Position numbers and translations under genes: made by a program. From positions 1,736,001 through 1,800,000 of the forward strand of contig NZ_CP052766.1 of assembly GCF_002499975.2 (NCBI RefSeq): a stretch of 64,000 nucleotides of DNA, read 5' to 3'. The notes under the pieces are model-generated. The model saw only the letters and a list, made by a program, of their open reading frames with translations. It had not been told where the DNA came from and did no database searches. The first letter of the stretch is position 1, and every line of letters begins with the position of its first letter. This stretch comes from Alteromonas pelagimontana (GTDB lineage: Bacteria; Pseudomonadota; Gammaproteobacteria; Enterobacterales; Alteromonadaceae). Of the stretch, positions 26,715 to 36,018 are shown piece after piece.

Positions 26715-27638
26715 CTAAGCACTTTTTATGAAGTTTATCTGCGACGACTGATGAAAACATTCATCCCGCTTCGCTAATTGCTGAGCACTCGCACGGCCAT
26801 AGCTAAATAAATTACGGTGTGAAGCATATATTAGGTTTAACAGGATTCTTCTTTCATTTCCCTTGTGGCGACGATGGAACATTTCCACATTTTCAAAAAA
26901 CACTGTGCCCGCAGGCCCCGTAATGTTCTCGATGTTATCGCCAAACCTTTTGCGTGCTTCAGCTTCAGTAATTTCGCCAACCAGCATATCTTTTAGACCT
27001 ATTTCTTTATGACTGCCTTTAATTGCCACATGGTAGGAGGACTGTAAGGAGACTGGGGTAATGTAAACAAACACATTAAGAGATTCCCACCCCGCATAAT
27101 CAAAATGAAATTTATTTTGGCTTCTGACTTTTTCATCATCTTCGCTATGAGTAACAAATAATGAAGCAGCTAAAAGAACAGGTTCGCTTTTAAGATACCC
27201 GCGAACCACATTTTTTATTCCCTCGTCAGTAACGATACGATTAATTTGGGGGCATACCTGATGCACTAGTTGATATTCATAAGGGGGTAAATTGCGCGTT
27301 ACCTGCGTTAGTTCAGCCACTGTTGCTGCAGGTAGCACTCCCGCTATAGCAACACCGTCTTTTTGCAGTTTTTCAACCAGAGCGCGTTGGGTGGAATCTT
27401 GGGTAATTTCAGGCAGCAGGGAATCGCTGGCTCTGGCGTCTTGAAATTCTGGTTTATTGATAAGCCGAATCAACTTTATAGGAAGAACTCGCCAGGGCCC
27501 GAAGTGCAGAATGTGTCTGGCCTGATGAACCCTCTTGATAAGCTTGTACCGGTAAGCAACTTTTCTTAGCTTATTTAACAGGTACGCTTTTTTACTGTAG
27601 GCAGAAGCCTTATCTTCAACGTCAACAGTTACTTCCAT
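26715..27638 (-). CDS. Phytanoyl-CoA dioxygenase (PhyH)-like Fe(II)/2-oxoglutarate oxygenase
   Basis: The 307-residue protein has a basic N-terminal 60 residues, then a double-stranded beta-helix-like domain. The metal-binding pair H178-x-D180 is in 'FHFDYAGW'; a distal histidine (H255 or H258, 'MFHRRHKGNERRILLNLIY') with the nearby R264 would complete the Fe(II) and 2-oxoglutarate site. The spacing and the phrase 'GPAGTVFFENVEMFHR' fit PhyH family proteins. The substrate is unknown; relatives hydroxylate lipids, small molecules or antibiotics. It is isolated, with no biosynthetic neighbours that would suggest a product. Confidence 0.75.
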   Translation of the reverse strand: MEVTVDVEDKASAYSKKAYLLNKLRKVAYRYKLIKRVHQARHILHFGPWRVLPIKLIRLINKPEFQDARASDSLLPEITQDSTQRALVEKLQKDGVAIAGVLPAATVAELTQVTRNLPPYEYQLVHQVCPQINRIVTDEGIKNVVRGYLKSEPVLLAASLFVTHSEDDEKVRSQNKFHFDYAGWESLNVFVYITPVSLQSSYHVAIKGSHKEIGLKDMLVGEITEAEARKRFGDNIENITGPAGTVFFENVEMFHRRHKGNERRILLNLIYASHRNLFSYGRASAQQLAKRDECFHQSSQINFIKSA

Positions 27639-27737
27639 TATTTTGATATCCCTATCGTGCTTTACTAACTACCTGGAGTCTCATTAAGAGCACGTTGGAA
27701 AAATAAACACAAGAAAAATTGTTGCCGCAGAAGGTTT

Positions 27738-27795
27738 AATCAATCCGTCTTGATGTGTGCTCACTCAGCGCGAAAATAGCTGAACGCGCTGACGT
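27738..27795. repeat. Related palindromic repeat, partial copy 3
   Basis: 'AATCCGTCTTGATGTGTG' here matches the left arm of the repeat at 19922-19986 closely, but the partner arm is missing. Instead TCAGCGCG and CGCGCTGA form a separate perfect 8-bp stem with a 12-base loop. It lies 3' of the cytochrome gene (minus strand), again in a terminator position. Confidence 0.5.
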
Positions 27796-27821
27796 AGACC
27801 TTAAAATCGCAATCGGAAACA

Positions 27822-30065
27822 CTAAAGTTCTGACAGCGCCACACCAGATAATTGCGCTATTTGCTTTACCACCGGATCATCAGCGTAGTTATCCTTAAGT
27901 GCGGTTAACGCGTGTCGGACCGCTGCGCTATCGCCATGCTGATATGCGTATTTTGCCCAGGTAATTTGAATATCATACTGCCCAGGCCACCGACCGTTAG
28001 TGGTTTGCAGAACCGATATAGCCTGATCCTGCCGGTTTTTCTGCCACAGCGCTACAGCATAAACAAAGCCAAACCTCGGGGTACTTTGCTGGCTTTCCTG
28101 CGCCTGCTGTAAGTAAGTAAGCGCCTGCGCAAGTTGCTTACCGCGTACTAGCGCTAGCCCATAAGCAAACTGGACGCTGGCGTCATCAGGGTCATATTCA
28201 AGGGCGCGTTTTAAAAGTGCCGTGGCGTTTTTCTCAGCGCCGTTCTGGCGCCAATATTCGGCATAGTTGAGTAGCGTAGGCGTATGACTGGAGTCAATCG
28301 CTAATGCCCTTTCATAAAAGGATTCTGCGCTTTCGTTATCGCCTTGATAGAGCGAAAGTTGCGCCATTCCCAGATTCGGGCCAGGGTGATCCAGGCTGGA
28401 TTTCAAAGATGCTTCCAGTTCGGCAAATATTGCCTCGGTGATGCTAAACTCTCTTGCCTGCGCGGGCATAGCAAGCAAGCTGTTCGCTAGCGCAATTCTG
28501 ACCGAGGCGGCAGGGTCCTGCGCCAGCTTTTCCACAAAGCCTGCCCGCGCACTTTCTGCAACTGCATCAAGATTTTCCGCTACTGCCCGGCGTAATATGG
28601 GGTCGTCTGACGAAAGCGCCTGTTGTATTAACTGCAGAAATTTCGGGTTCTGCATGGGCGCCATTTTATCTAGCAGAGCAACCTGCAAGAGCCCGGGAAG
28701 CTCACCTGTTAACAACAACCTGTTCGCAGCAGAAATCGCCTCGGCGTTAAACTGGGCTAACTGCTGATTGATATTCGCCCAGTTGCCGTAAGTATCTTCT
28801 GCGGCGCCTTCTCTTTTCGGCCATTCTTCAAGGGCTTTTTTAAACCACCCGTCAGACTCTTCAGCATGACAGACTCTACAAGGAGAATCACTGTTTTCAC
28901 TTTTCGCAGAAGGACGATGAAACCGGTGATCCCGGCGCGCATCCACCTTCATAAACATCTGTTCTGGCATATGACAAGACAGGCAATCAGCATCTTTATG
29001 ACCATTAGTATGCGTGGGAGCAGCAAATACGTCCGCTTGATGACAGGTAGCACAGACTTGCGCGCCCGGTAACAGGGTTTTACCGGTGTGTGCGTCATGG
29101 CAATGAGTACAGGTTACCCCCTGCTGAGCCATCTTACTTTGTAAGAACGACCCTAAAACAAACACTTCATCGCGAATCTGGCCATCAGAAAAATACAGCG
29201 GCTCCTCTACTTCGCTAAGCTGAAATTGTTGATGATAAGGTACAGTATTTTTGGGCTCGGCCAGTTCCGCTCGCCTTGAATGGCAAGCGCCGCAAGTCTC
29301 TAACGCCAGCGATGAATCCGTAGGAGGAGAAGCCGGTCGGGCAATGGGATCCTTACCGTTAAAGACAAAATCCACCTGCTCTGGTAGCGGCAGCAAACCG
29401 GTTTTTACTTTCGTGTAACTTCCGCTATTAACCAGCTCCACGTGTGTGTTACCTGGGCCATGACAGGTTTCGCAGGCGACATTGACATCGGAAAATTGCG
29501 TATTAAAAGACAGTGTTTGCGGATCGAAGCCTTTCGTTAAATTGGTTGAATGACAAGATGCGCAACGGCTGTTCCAGTTCTGATAGTAGCCCTTCCAGTG
29601 GAATGGATGATCAGGGTTTGTCACCGCCTCGGTTTGCAGTTGAAACCACCGTTGTCCTCCCTGCTCCGCCGGGCGGCTATCCCACGCCACATCAAAAGCC
29701 TGCAAGCGACCTTTTTCTGCCTGCAGCAAATACTGTTGCAGCGGGAAGAATCCAAAAGTGTAACGCACCGGGTAAGTCTCTGGCTTCTTGTCCTGTTGCG
29801 TTATTTCAATAAAATACCGCCCCTCATCGACAAAAAACCTTGAGGTTCGGAGGCCAGCGGAAAAAGTTACGTTATCAAAATTGCCTTTAATCGCCGCTTT
29901 TGTCGCCGGCAGCATACTTTGATGATGGTCAGATTGCTGCCATGCTTCATGTTGTTGTGAGTGGCAACCGGAACACTGCTGCTGACCAACAAACACGCTA
30001 TCGGCTGTGGCCAAAGCCACGGTACTCCATAGAAAAAGAAGGAATCCCAGGGTTTTCTCAATCAC
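27822..30065 (-). CDS. Octaheme c-type cytochrome with HEAT/TPR C-terminal region
   Basis: The product (747 residues from GTG 30065) has a signal peptide ('LGFLLFLWSTVALATA') and eight CxxCH heme-binding motifs, at about 31, 168, 198, 258, 319, 338, 361 and 396. They fall in the cytochrome c554/nitrite-reductase-like superfamily arrangement, with extra conserved His near the first and later ones. From about 450 the protein becomes helical, with HEAT-like repeats and then TPR motifs ('PTLLNYAEYWRQNGAEKNAT', 'DDASVQFAYGLALVRGKQLA'). It is periplasmic or exported electron transfer; the electron acceptor is unknown. GTG 30065 follows AAAAGG by six bases; a GTG at 30095 would add ten residues. Confidence 0.85.
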   Translation of the reverse strand: MIEKTLGFLLFLWSTVALATADSVFVGQQQCSGCHSQQHEAWQQSDHHQSMLPATKAAIKGNFDNVTFSAGLRTSRFFVDEGRYFIEITQQDKKPETYPVRYTFGFFPLQQYLLQAEKGRLQAFDVAWDSRPAEQGGQRWFQLQTEAVTNPDHPFHWKGYYQNWNSRCASCHSTNLTKGFDPQTLSFNTQFSDVNVACETCHGPGNTHVELVNSGSYTKVKTGLLPLPEQVDFVFNGKDPIARPASPPTDSSLALETCGACHSRRAELAEPKNTVPYHQQFQLSEVEEPLYFSDGQIRDEVFVLGSFLQSKMAQQGVTCTHCHDAHTGKTLLPGAQVCATCHQADVFAAPTHTNGHKDADCLSCHMPEQMFMKVDARRDHRFHRPSAKSENSDSPCRVCHAEESDGWFKKALEEWPKREGAAEDTYGNWANINQQLAQFNAEAISAANRLLLTGELPGLLQVALLDKMAPMQNPKFLQLIQQALSSDDPILRRAVAENLDAVAESARAGFVEKLAQDPAASVRIALANSLLAMPAQAREFSITEAIFAELEASLKSSLDHPGPNLGMAQLSLYQGDNESAESFYERALAIDSSHTPTLLNYAEYWRQNGAEKNATALLKRALEYDPDDASVQFAYGLALVRGKQLAQALTYLQQAQESQQSTPRFGFVYAVALWQKNRQDQAISVLQTTNGRWPGQYDIQITWAKYAYQHGDSAAVRHALTALKDNYADDPVVKQIAQLSGVALSEL

Positions 30066-30291
30066 AACAAACCTTTTTTGAAGAAATGCAGCCACACTAA
30101 AAGCTATCGGCCTTTGATGTTAATGAAGTATTAATAGTAAAACCAGCAAAACACACCTTCTCTTTACGCTGATCTCTCTGCCGGTTGGGCGCGGTGCCGC
30201 TATATGTTGTCAGCGTTTTATCGGTAAACCGCACCTTGCTTCAGCTTTATCTTGTCAGTAGGAACAGGAATAAGCTTGGCTTACATACAAA

Positions 30292-30306
30292 TGATAATTG
30301 TTTACA
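30292..30306. promoter_or_regulatory. Putative Fur box between cytochrome and PepSY operon
   Basis: TGATAATTGTTTACA matches the 7-1-7 Fur consensus at about 11 of 14 positions. It lies between the octaheme cytochrome (minus) and the PepSY/DUF3649/DUF3325 operon (plus), 150 bases before the PepSY start. The rest of this 361-base gap shows no other feature. Confidence 0.6.
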
Positions 30307-30456
30307 CTTAACGAATGATGTGGGAGCATGACTTTTTTGGCGTGGAATTATTTAGGTAAATTAGATCCATAGGTAGTGTTAAGAGGCAGCTTAAGTGCAG
30401 TTTCTTGCCTTTGATATTTTCGCGCACATAGCCACACAACATTTCCAAACAAATAA

Positions 30457-31971
30457 ATGAAAAAACGATTTTTCGATAGTATGAACTGGCTTCATACCTG
30501 GACAGGCTTAATTCTTGGCTGGTTACTTTTTGCGGTTTTTCTAACTGGCACGCTGGCGTTTTTTCAATATGAAATTACCGACTGGATGCAGCCGGAAATT
30601 ATTCATCCTGCTCAAACTACCAAAGCAGTAGGACAAGCGCAGGCGTTTCTTTCACAAAACGCCAATGATTCTGAGCGCTGGTCAATCACTGTACCTTCGC
30701 AGCGCGAATCAGTGACAACTCTTTTTTGGCGAGACCCTAACGCAGGCGGTAGAGGATTTCGTCGCGCCACTTTAGACGGAACTGGCGAGGAAGTTGCCAT
30801 TCGGGAGACCCGCGGCGGCGGATTTTTTTATCGCTTTCATTTCGACCTACATTACATGCCTGTTCTGTGGGCACGCTGGTTGGTAGGTATCGCGTCGATG
30901 TGCATGTTGGTTGCTATCGTCAGCGGCGTCATTATTCATAAAAGAATCTTTAAAGACTTTTTTACCTTTAAACCTGGCAAAGGCATGCGAAGCTGGCTTG
31001 ACGCGCACACAATAAGCTCGGTTTTGGCGCTGCCGTTTCACTTTATGATCACGTATACCGGCCTGGTCACCTTAATGCTGATGTATTTTACCTGGTCCAT
31101 TACGCTTAGCCAGGGCGATCGGGGGGCGCTGTTCAACGCCTTAAATGGCGAACCAGCGCCTACACAAAATGCCGGAGAGCCGGCGCCAGTTGCTTCTCTT
31201 CAGGCGATTTTTAACGACGCCACAGCACGTATCGACGGTGCGCCTATCTCTTTTATCAGTGTAACCAACCCTGGCGATAGCGGCGCAATGGTTGAATTAA
31301 CAGAAGCGCCAACCCAATCGTTAGTGTCAGATTATCGCAAGCTAACGTATTCTGCAGCAACGGGCGAATTTATTTCTTTGACACCGGTAACCTTTGCCGC
31401 TGAGCAAACCCGAAGAACCATGATTAATCTTCATGCAGGACGTTTTGCCGGCCTACAGTTACGATGGCTTTATTTTATTTCTGGTATTGTCGGCACATTA
31501 ATGGTCGCCACTGGCCTGGTACTGTGGCTAAAGAAACGTAAACAAACCAGCACATTACACAGCGGTCATCGCCTGGTTGAGGTACTAAATTTCGGTACCT
31601 TAATGGGATTGCCTTTTGCCGTAGCCGCCTATTTTGCCGCCAACCGCCTGTTACCGCTAACGATAGCCGAACGCTCTGATATGGAGATACACTGCTTTTT
31701 TGCCGCTTGGGCTTTTATGTTGGTTTACGGCCTGATCCGTTCGAAAAGCCGCATCTGGCTCGAAGGTGCTGTGATCACAGCGTGCGCGTTTTTTCTCTTA
31801 CCGATAATTAGTGTATTTACCGTAGACCGCCACATTGGCACTTATACCATTGGCCCGGACAACACGCTTTTGTATATGGATCTGGCAATTCTGTTTACTG
31901 CCATCGGTTTTTCTGTAATGGCCCGTTATATTTATCGCAGCACCTTGAAAAAGGAGGTGTCACTTGTATAA
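30457..31971 (+). CDS. PepSY-associated iron-regulated membrane protein (PiuB-like)
   Basis: A 504-residue protein with the N-terminal 'MNWLHTWTGLILGWLLFAVFLTG' typical of the PepSY_TM family, and further helices near 140-160, 190-215 and 345-365. A C-terminal block of four helices follows. The loop segment 'GGGFFYRFHFDLHYMP' is also a family hallmark. Proteins of this type are iron-repressed and often accompany siderophore receptors; they are thought to act as inner-membrane ferric-siderophore reductases, though this is shown for only a few. The downstream DUF3649 gene overlaps it by 8 bases. A Fur-like site upstream agrees with iron control. Confidence 0.88.
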   Translation: MKKRFFDSMNWLHTWTGLILGWLLFAVFLTGTLAFFQYEITDWMQPEIIHPAQTTKAVGQAQAFLSQNANDSERWSITVPSQRESVTTLFWRDPNAGGRGFRRATLDGTGEEVAIRETRGGGFFYRFHFDLHYMPVLWARWLVGIASMCMLVAIVSGVIIHKRIFKDFFTFKPGKGMRSWLDAHTISSVLALPFHFMITYTGLVTLMLMYFTWSITLSQGDRGALFNALNGEPAPTQNAGEPAPVASLQAIFNDATARIDGAPISFISVTNPGDSGAMVELTEAPTQSLVSDYRKLTYSAATGEFISLTPVTFAAEQTRRTMINLHAGRFAGLQLRWLYFISGIVGTLMVATGLVLWLKKRKQTSTLHSGHRLVEVLNFGTLMGLPFAVAAYFAANRLLPLTIAERSDMEIHCFFAAWAFMLVYGLIRSKSRIWLEGAVITACAFFLLPIISVFTVDRHIGTYTIGPDNTLLYMDLAILFTAIGFSVMARYIYRSTLKKEVSLV

Positions 31972-32311
31972 AAATTTCGCAACTTTACGTAAGTCGTCAG
32001 TGAGTTTCTTTGCTCTTAGCAGCTTTCGCATTGTAATGGCAATAGTAGGCGGTTTTGTCCTCACCTCGCTTTTTGCTGTCTGGCTACCTGAACTTCTGTT
32101 TAGTCATTTTGGCGTAGATAAAATTCGCACATTTCTGTGGTGCCTGTTATTTGCCTTTGCACTCTATTGTGTATTGATTATCTGGGTTATAAGCACTCAT
32201 CATCTATTACGAAGCTCGCTGATTATGCTGTTGATCGCCGGTGTGCTGTGGCTGTCCATCGAACCTGCTTCCGCTGCTACCAGCATAGAGACAAAAGAGA
32301 CGCAGTTATGA
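31964..32311 (+). CDS. DUF3649-like small membrane protein
   Basis: The 115-residue protein has three predicted membrane helices (about 21-43, 55-75 and 83-100) and a short polar tail. Position and size match the DUF3649 family member that regularly sits between PepSY and DUF3325 genes in iron-uptake loci. Its first codons lie inside the end of the PepSY gene and its last bases (ATGA) contain the start of the DUF3325 gene, so all three are translationally coupled. The specific role is unknown. Confidence 0.75.
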   Translation: MYKNFATLRKSSVSFFALSSFRIVMAIVGGFVLTSLFAVWLPELLFSHFGVDKIRTFLWCLLFAFALYCVLIIWVISTHHLLRSSLIMLLIAGVLWLSIEPASAATSIETKETQL

Positions 32312-32580
32312 TAATGCTGGCTGGCTGGCTTACCAATTTACTCGGCTTCTGGCTATTTGCTTTGGCGATGCCACGTAATCGCAAGTGGTTAATTGCCAGA
32401 AAATTCTCATCGAAGCAGGAAAAGGTAGCCCGGAACGCCGGATTTGCGCTGCTGCTGGTGTCGTTATGGTGTGTTCTGCGAACCTCCTTCATTGGCGACG
32501 CTATCGTGATTTGGTGTTACATGCTTACTATCAGCGCTCTTCTCATCACAGGAATTATTGCCTTTAAACAGCAACGATAA
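32308..32580 (+). CDS. DUF3325-like small membrane protein
   Basis: A 90-residue protein that begins with ATG 32308 in a four-base ATGA overlap with the DUF3649 gene. An upstream extension in this frame has no support. It has three hydrophobic segments and the sequence 'LAGWLTNLLGFWLFALAMPRNRKWLIARK', as seen in DUF3325 proteins. It is the last gene of the PepSY-DUF3649-DUF3325 unit, which in other Gammaproteobacteria is an iron-regulated set of unknown mechanism. Short length limits certainty. Confidence 0.75.
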   Translation: MIMLAGWLTNLLGFWLFALAMPRNRKWLIARKFSSKQEKVARNAGFALLLVSLWCVLRTSFIGDAIVIWCYMLTISALLITGIIAFKQQR

Positions 32581-32810
32581 GCCGGGCATTTAGCATCTAC
32601 CCGCTATCCGCGGTAATCCACGGCATCACTGATATAGCGCGATTTCTCTTCTGCGTTCGGTTACCCTTCTGCGTACGAACGAACGTTCTATTGAACGATT
32701 CTCCTGTTATACGAACTCCCATTATCCAAAAACTTGTTAAGTTAATGTTACCGCCATACAAGCGGTTATCTGTTACCTGAGCGCTAGAACTGGCGCGTTT
32801 ACAATCAAAA

Positions 32811-34943
32811 ATGGGAATATTGCCTATGACTTATCGTTACCCCTTTTCGTACTTTAACCTCAAAAATATCAAGAGATTCACTCAAACCCTCTGCTGTACG
32901 CTTGCGTTATCAGCGCCTGCCCAGTTTGCGGACGCTCAAGAGTATGTGCGTACCGACGGCACCAGGATTGTCGATGAAAATGGCGAAGAACTTTTTCTCA
33001 GTGGTATCAATCTGGGCAATTGGCTGGTTTGGGAAGGTTACCTGATGATGGGAGATTTTAATTTCAGAACCCATACCCAGTTTTTTAATGAACTATCTTC
33101 AGCGTTTGGCAGTTCTGACAAAGCCGCGGAATTTGAATATCAATGGCGGTTAAATTACGTCGATGAAAAAGCCATAGCTGATCTTAAAGCGCTGGGGTTC
33201 AATTCGGTACGGGTGCCCTTTAATTACAATTTATTCTGGTGGAACGGCGAGCTTCGCGACAACGGCTTTGAGTATTTCGATAGAGTCATAGAATGGTGTC
33301 GCAAGTACGATATGTATGTGCTTTTGGATATGCATGGTGCGCCGGGCTATCAGAATCCCGGTGATCATGCCGATAATGTGAATTCCAATGCCAACCAGCC
33401 CAGAGGCTCCGTTGCCTTCTGGGATGACAATAATGTTCAAATTGCCGCTACAATTTGGCGCCATATTGCAGAACGCTACAAAAACGAGCCTGTCGTCTGG
33501 GGATACGATCTCACTAACGAACCTGTTCCGCAGGCGGGCCGCGAGTTTGAATTATTGCCGTCGTACGTCACTATACGCAATGCCATACGTGAGGTAGACA
33601 CCAATCATATTCTGGTGGCCGAAGGCAACTGGTGGGGTTCAGATTTAACTAAAATCGACTGGAATAATGCGCAAACGCAGGCCGAAACAGGAATCAACTA
33701 TCAATGGGACGATAAGCTGGTTTACCAGATTCACCACTATGGCCCAGTGGCGGATACCGTAGGGCGGGAAACCATCACCAACAACCTGAACATCCCGTTG
33801 ATTATTGGCGAATATGGCGAGACGGATGAACAGAATCTGTTAGCTATCACCAACTGGGCGAAAGAGAATCTGGCGGGTTACTTTCCCTGGTCTTTTAAAA
33901 AGATGTCACACGACAAAACCCTGTGGACTATTCCACCAAATGACGCCTACGAACAGGTGAAATCTTATATTAAAAACGGTGGCAACCCGCCTACTCACCT
34001 TTATGACGCAATGATCAGCTTTGCGCAAAACAACATTCGCAACGGCCACAGCAGCCATATTTGGCATCAAGGCTTTTACGATGGTGTGAAACCAAGCGCT
34101 TCTGCAACCAATTGCGCCACTGCTTATGCCCACCCCGTACCCGGCAGGATTGAGGCGGAATCTTTTTGTGAGAATCAGGGCGTGGAGCTGGAAACCACCA
34201 GCGACACTGGTGGCGGCCAGAACATTGGCTTTATCGACGGCGGCGATCACACCGCCTATAACGTTAATATTGCAAATAGCGGCACCTATACATTCAGCGT
34301 GCGCGTTGCTTCGCTGGATACTTCCGGTCTTATCGACGTTCAGTTGGATGGCAACAACGTCGCCAGTTTCACCACACCTGTAACCTCGGGTTGGCAAACT
34401 TTTGAGACTATCTCCACTGTGGCTAGCCTTCCTGCCGGTGAACACACGCTGCGGCTAGATTTTCCCGCAGGTGGCTTTAACCTCAATTGGATTAATATTG
34501 CTGCAAGCAACACCAGTGGCGAGCTTCAGCGTGGAACCTATTACATTACCAACATTGCCAGTGGCAAGGCCTTAGATGTGGCCGATGCTGCAACATCAGA
34601 TGGTGCCAACGTACAGCTGTGGGATTACTTTTACGCCAGCAACCAGCAATGGCTGGTAGAGCCAATCACCGACAATATGTTCGAGCTGAAAAACCTAAAC
34701 AGTAATGCGTGTCTGGATGCTGATAACGGTAGTGATAATGTCCATCAATGGAGCTGCTTTGGAAGTAGTAACCAGCGCTGGTATGTTGAAGCAGATGCTT
34801 CTGGCTTTTTCACCATTCGCTCTGCAGCTAACAATGAGGCATTAGAAGTGGCTAACGGCACCACGGCAAACGGCGGCAATGTCAGAACCTATCCAGCTAA
34901 TGGGAGCGCAGCTCAGCAGTGGCGCTTTCACGCAGCTTTGTAG
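32811..34943 (+). CDS. Exported GH5 family glycanase with CBM6 and ricin-type domains
   Basis: The 710-residue enzyme has a signal peptide ('TLCCTLALSAPAQFADAQ') and three domains. Residues about 48-425 are a GH5 barrel: 'SGINLGNWLVWEGY', acid/base E237 in 'GYDLTNEP' and nucleophile E334 in 'IIGEYGETD'. Residues about 441-568 form a CBM6-type module ('GRIEAESFC', 'GFIDGGDHTAYNV', 'FNLNWINI'), and 575-710 a ricin-type beta-trefoil with repeated QxW-like motifs. It likely degrades a beta-glucan or similar polysaccharide outside the cell; substrate is inferred. ATG 32826, five codons in, has the better ribosome binding site (GGGA) and may be the true start. Confidence 0.9.
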   Translation: MGILPMTYRYPFSYFNLKNIKRFTQTLCCTLALSAPAQFADAQEYVRTDGTRIVDENGEELFLSGINLGNWLVWEGYLMMGDFNFRTHTQFFNELSSAFGSSDKAAEFEYQWRLNYVDEKAIADLKALGFNSVRVPFNYNLFWWNGELRDNGFEYFDRVIEWCRKYDMYVLLDMHGAPGYQNPGDHADNVNSNANQPRGSVAFWDDNNVQIAATIWRHIAERYKNEPVVWGYDLTNEPVPQAGREFELLPSYVTIRNAIREVDTNHILVAEGNWWGSDLTKIDWNNAQTQAETGINYQWDDKLVYQIHHYGPVADTVGRETITNNLNIPLIIGEYGETDEQNLLAITNWAKENLAGYFPWSFKKMSHDKTLWTIPPNDAYEQVKSYIKNGGNPPTHLYDAMISFAQNNIRNGHSSHIWHQGFYDGVKPSASATNCATAYAHPVPGRIEAESFCENQGVELETTSDTGGGQNIGFIDGGDHTAYNVNIANSGTYTFSVRVASLDTSGLIDVQLDGNNVASFTTPVTSGWQTFETISTVASLPAGEHTLRLDFPAGGFNLNWINIAASNTSGELQRGTYYITNIASGKALDVADAATSDGANVQLWDYFYASNQQWLVEPITDNMFELKNLNSNACLDADNGSDNVHQWSCFGSSNQRWYVEADASGFFTIRSAANNEALEVANGTTANGGNVRTYPANGSAAQQWRFHAAL

Positions 34944-34988
34944 TTTCGCAGCCCTACCATTATCGCTTCAGAAGTACCTCTAATACTA

Positions 34989-35867
34989 GAGTCTGTTGAT
35001 CTTTGCTGTACATATTTTATTCAGCATACATCGGTAACCACATCATAATAAAAGCCAGAGATACCATCGAATGGTAGTTTCTGGCTAGTTTTTCATATCT
35101 CGTCGCAATGGCCCGATATTTTTTCACTTTCAAAAATGCATTTTCAACAAGGTGGCGATATTTGTATAGACACCAGTCCATATGCGCATTACCACGCTTT
35201 TTATTCGCCTTTCTCGGGATGTTAGATACTGTACCTGTTGCCTCAATGGTCTCTCTCAAACCATCACTGTCATACCCCTTGTCTGCCACAATTATTTCGG
35301 CTGCCGGCGAGTTGAACACTAATGACTCGGCAAAGCGTACGTCATGCGCTTGCCCACCCGATAATTCAAAATAGACAGGTAATCCTCCACTATCCACTGC
35401 TAAGTGGATTTTCGTCGAGTTCCCGCCCCGGCTTTTGCCTATCGCTTCATCATGATCACTCGCAGCACCGCACCCGTGTTGATGTGTTTTAACGATACTG
35501 CCATCGAGAAACAGCCATTGGGTATCACTGTCGCGGCTTAATATTTCAAACATATAGGCCAACACACCCTTTTTCGACCATAAATTGAATCGCCGGAAGA
35601 TGGCGCTCCAATCACCAAACTCTGAGGGTAAGTCACGCCATGGAATACCTGTTCTCATACGATAAAGTATTCCTTCAAATGTCATTCTGTGTTCCGGCTT
35701 TGAATAGACTCGGCCACTCAAATACATTACGCGGGATAGCATCGCCCATTGGGCATCTGTTAACATAGTTCTCGGCATGTTGATTTCGGTATTGTTTGTT
35801 TTTGGCGAAATGGATTATACCAGTCTTCATGCCGTTTATTTTTTATACCACAAAGATCAACACGCTC
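34989..35867 (-). mobile_element. Complete IS5-family insertion sequence, 879 bp
   Basis: Terminal inverted repeats begin GAGTCTGTTGATCTTTG (left) and, reading inward from the right, GAGCGTGTTGATCTTTG: 15 of 17 identical. TA on each side (34987-34988 and 35868-35869) is the likely target duplication. One intact transposase gene occupies most of it. Removing the element restores a perfect palindrome, which confirms the ends. With intact repeats and gene it looks recent or still mobile. Confidence 0.9.
35017..35778 (-). CDS. IS5 family transposase
   Basis: The 253-residue protein is a single-frame DDE transposase of the IS5 family. The catalytic residues are D92 in 'FLDGSIVKTHQHG', D166 in 'VADKGYDSDGL' and E212 in 'LVENAFLKVKKYRAIATRYEK'. 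The N-terminal 'RMRTGIPWRDLPSEFGDW' is the common IS5-group DNA-binding region. There is no frameshift or internal stop, so it appears functional. Only 28 bases separate its stop from the left end of the element. Confidence 0.92.
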   Translation of the reverse strand: MPRTMLTDAQWAMLSRVMYLSGRVYSKPEHRMTFEGILYRMRTGIPWRDLPSEFGDWSAIFRRFNLWSKKGVLAYMFEILSRDSDTQWLFLDGSIVKTHQHGCGAASDHDEAIGKSRGGNSTKIHLAVDSGGLPVYFELSGGQAHDVRFAESLVFNSPAAEIIVADKGYDSDGLRETIEATGTVSNIPRKANKKRGNAHMDWCLYKYRHLVENAFLKVKKYRAIATRYEKLARNYHSMVSLAFIMMWLPMYAE

Positions 35868-36018
35868 TAATCCGCGTTGATGTGGATTAGTATTATTCTC
35901 TGGACGATTGGCTGAGCCGGGCGCACCTCTTCAAACATGGCTTTTTACCACCATACGTCTCATACTGATCCACCGGGATGTGTGATCAGCTCAAAGCCAG
36001 AGGAATCCAGCAGGCTGG

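Larger units (their letters stand above)
34981..35895. repeat. Palindromic repeat (copy 2) split by the IS5-family element
   Basis: With the IS and one TA copy removed, the flanks join to TAATACTAATCC, a ten-base loop, and GGATTAGTATTA, a perfect 12-bp inverted repeat. The left part (34981-34988) and right part (35868-35895) are therefore halves of one element. The joined sequence matches the left 22 bases of the repeat at 19922 at about 19 positions. It lies downstream of the GH5 gene, a terminator-like location. Confidence 0.8.

Noticed and set aside
32680..32700. GAACGTTC-type symmetry upstream of the GH5 gene
   Set aside because: The palindrome is short and not repeated elsewhere, so I cannot support a regulator site.
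33906..34445. Long minus-strand frame (179 residues) opposite the GH5 gene
   Set aside because: It is the antisense of the CBM6-coding part; codon use and composition follow the GH5 gene, and there is no domain.
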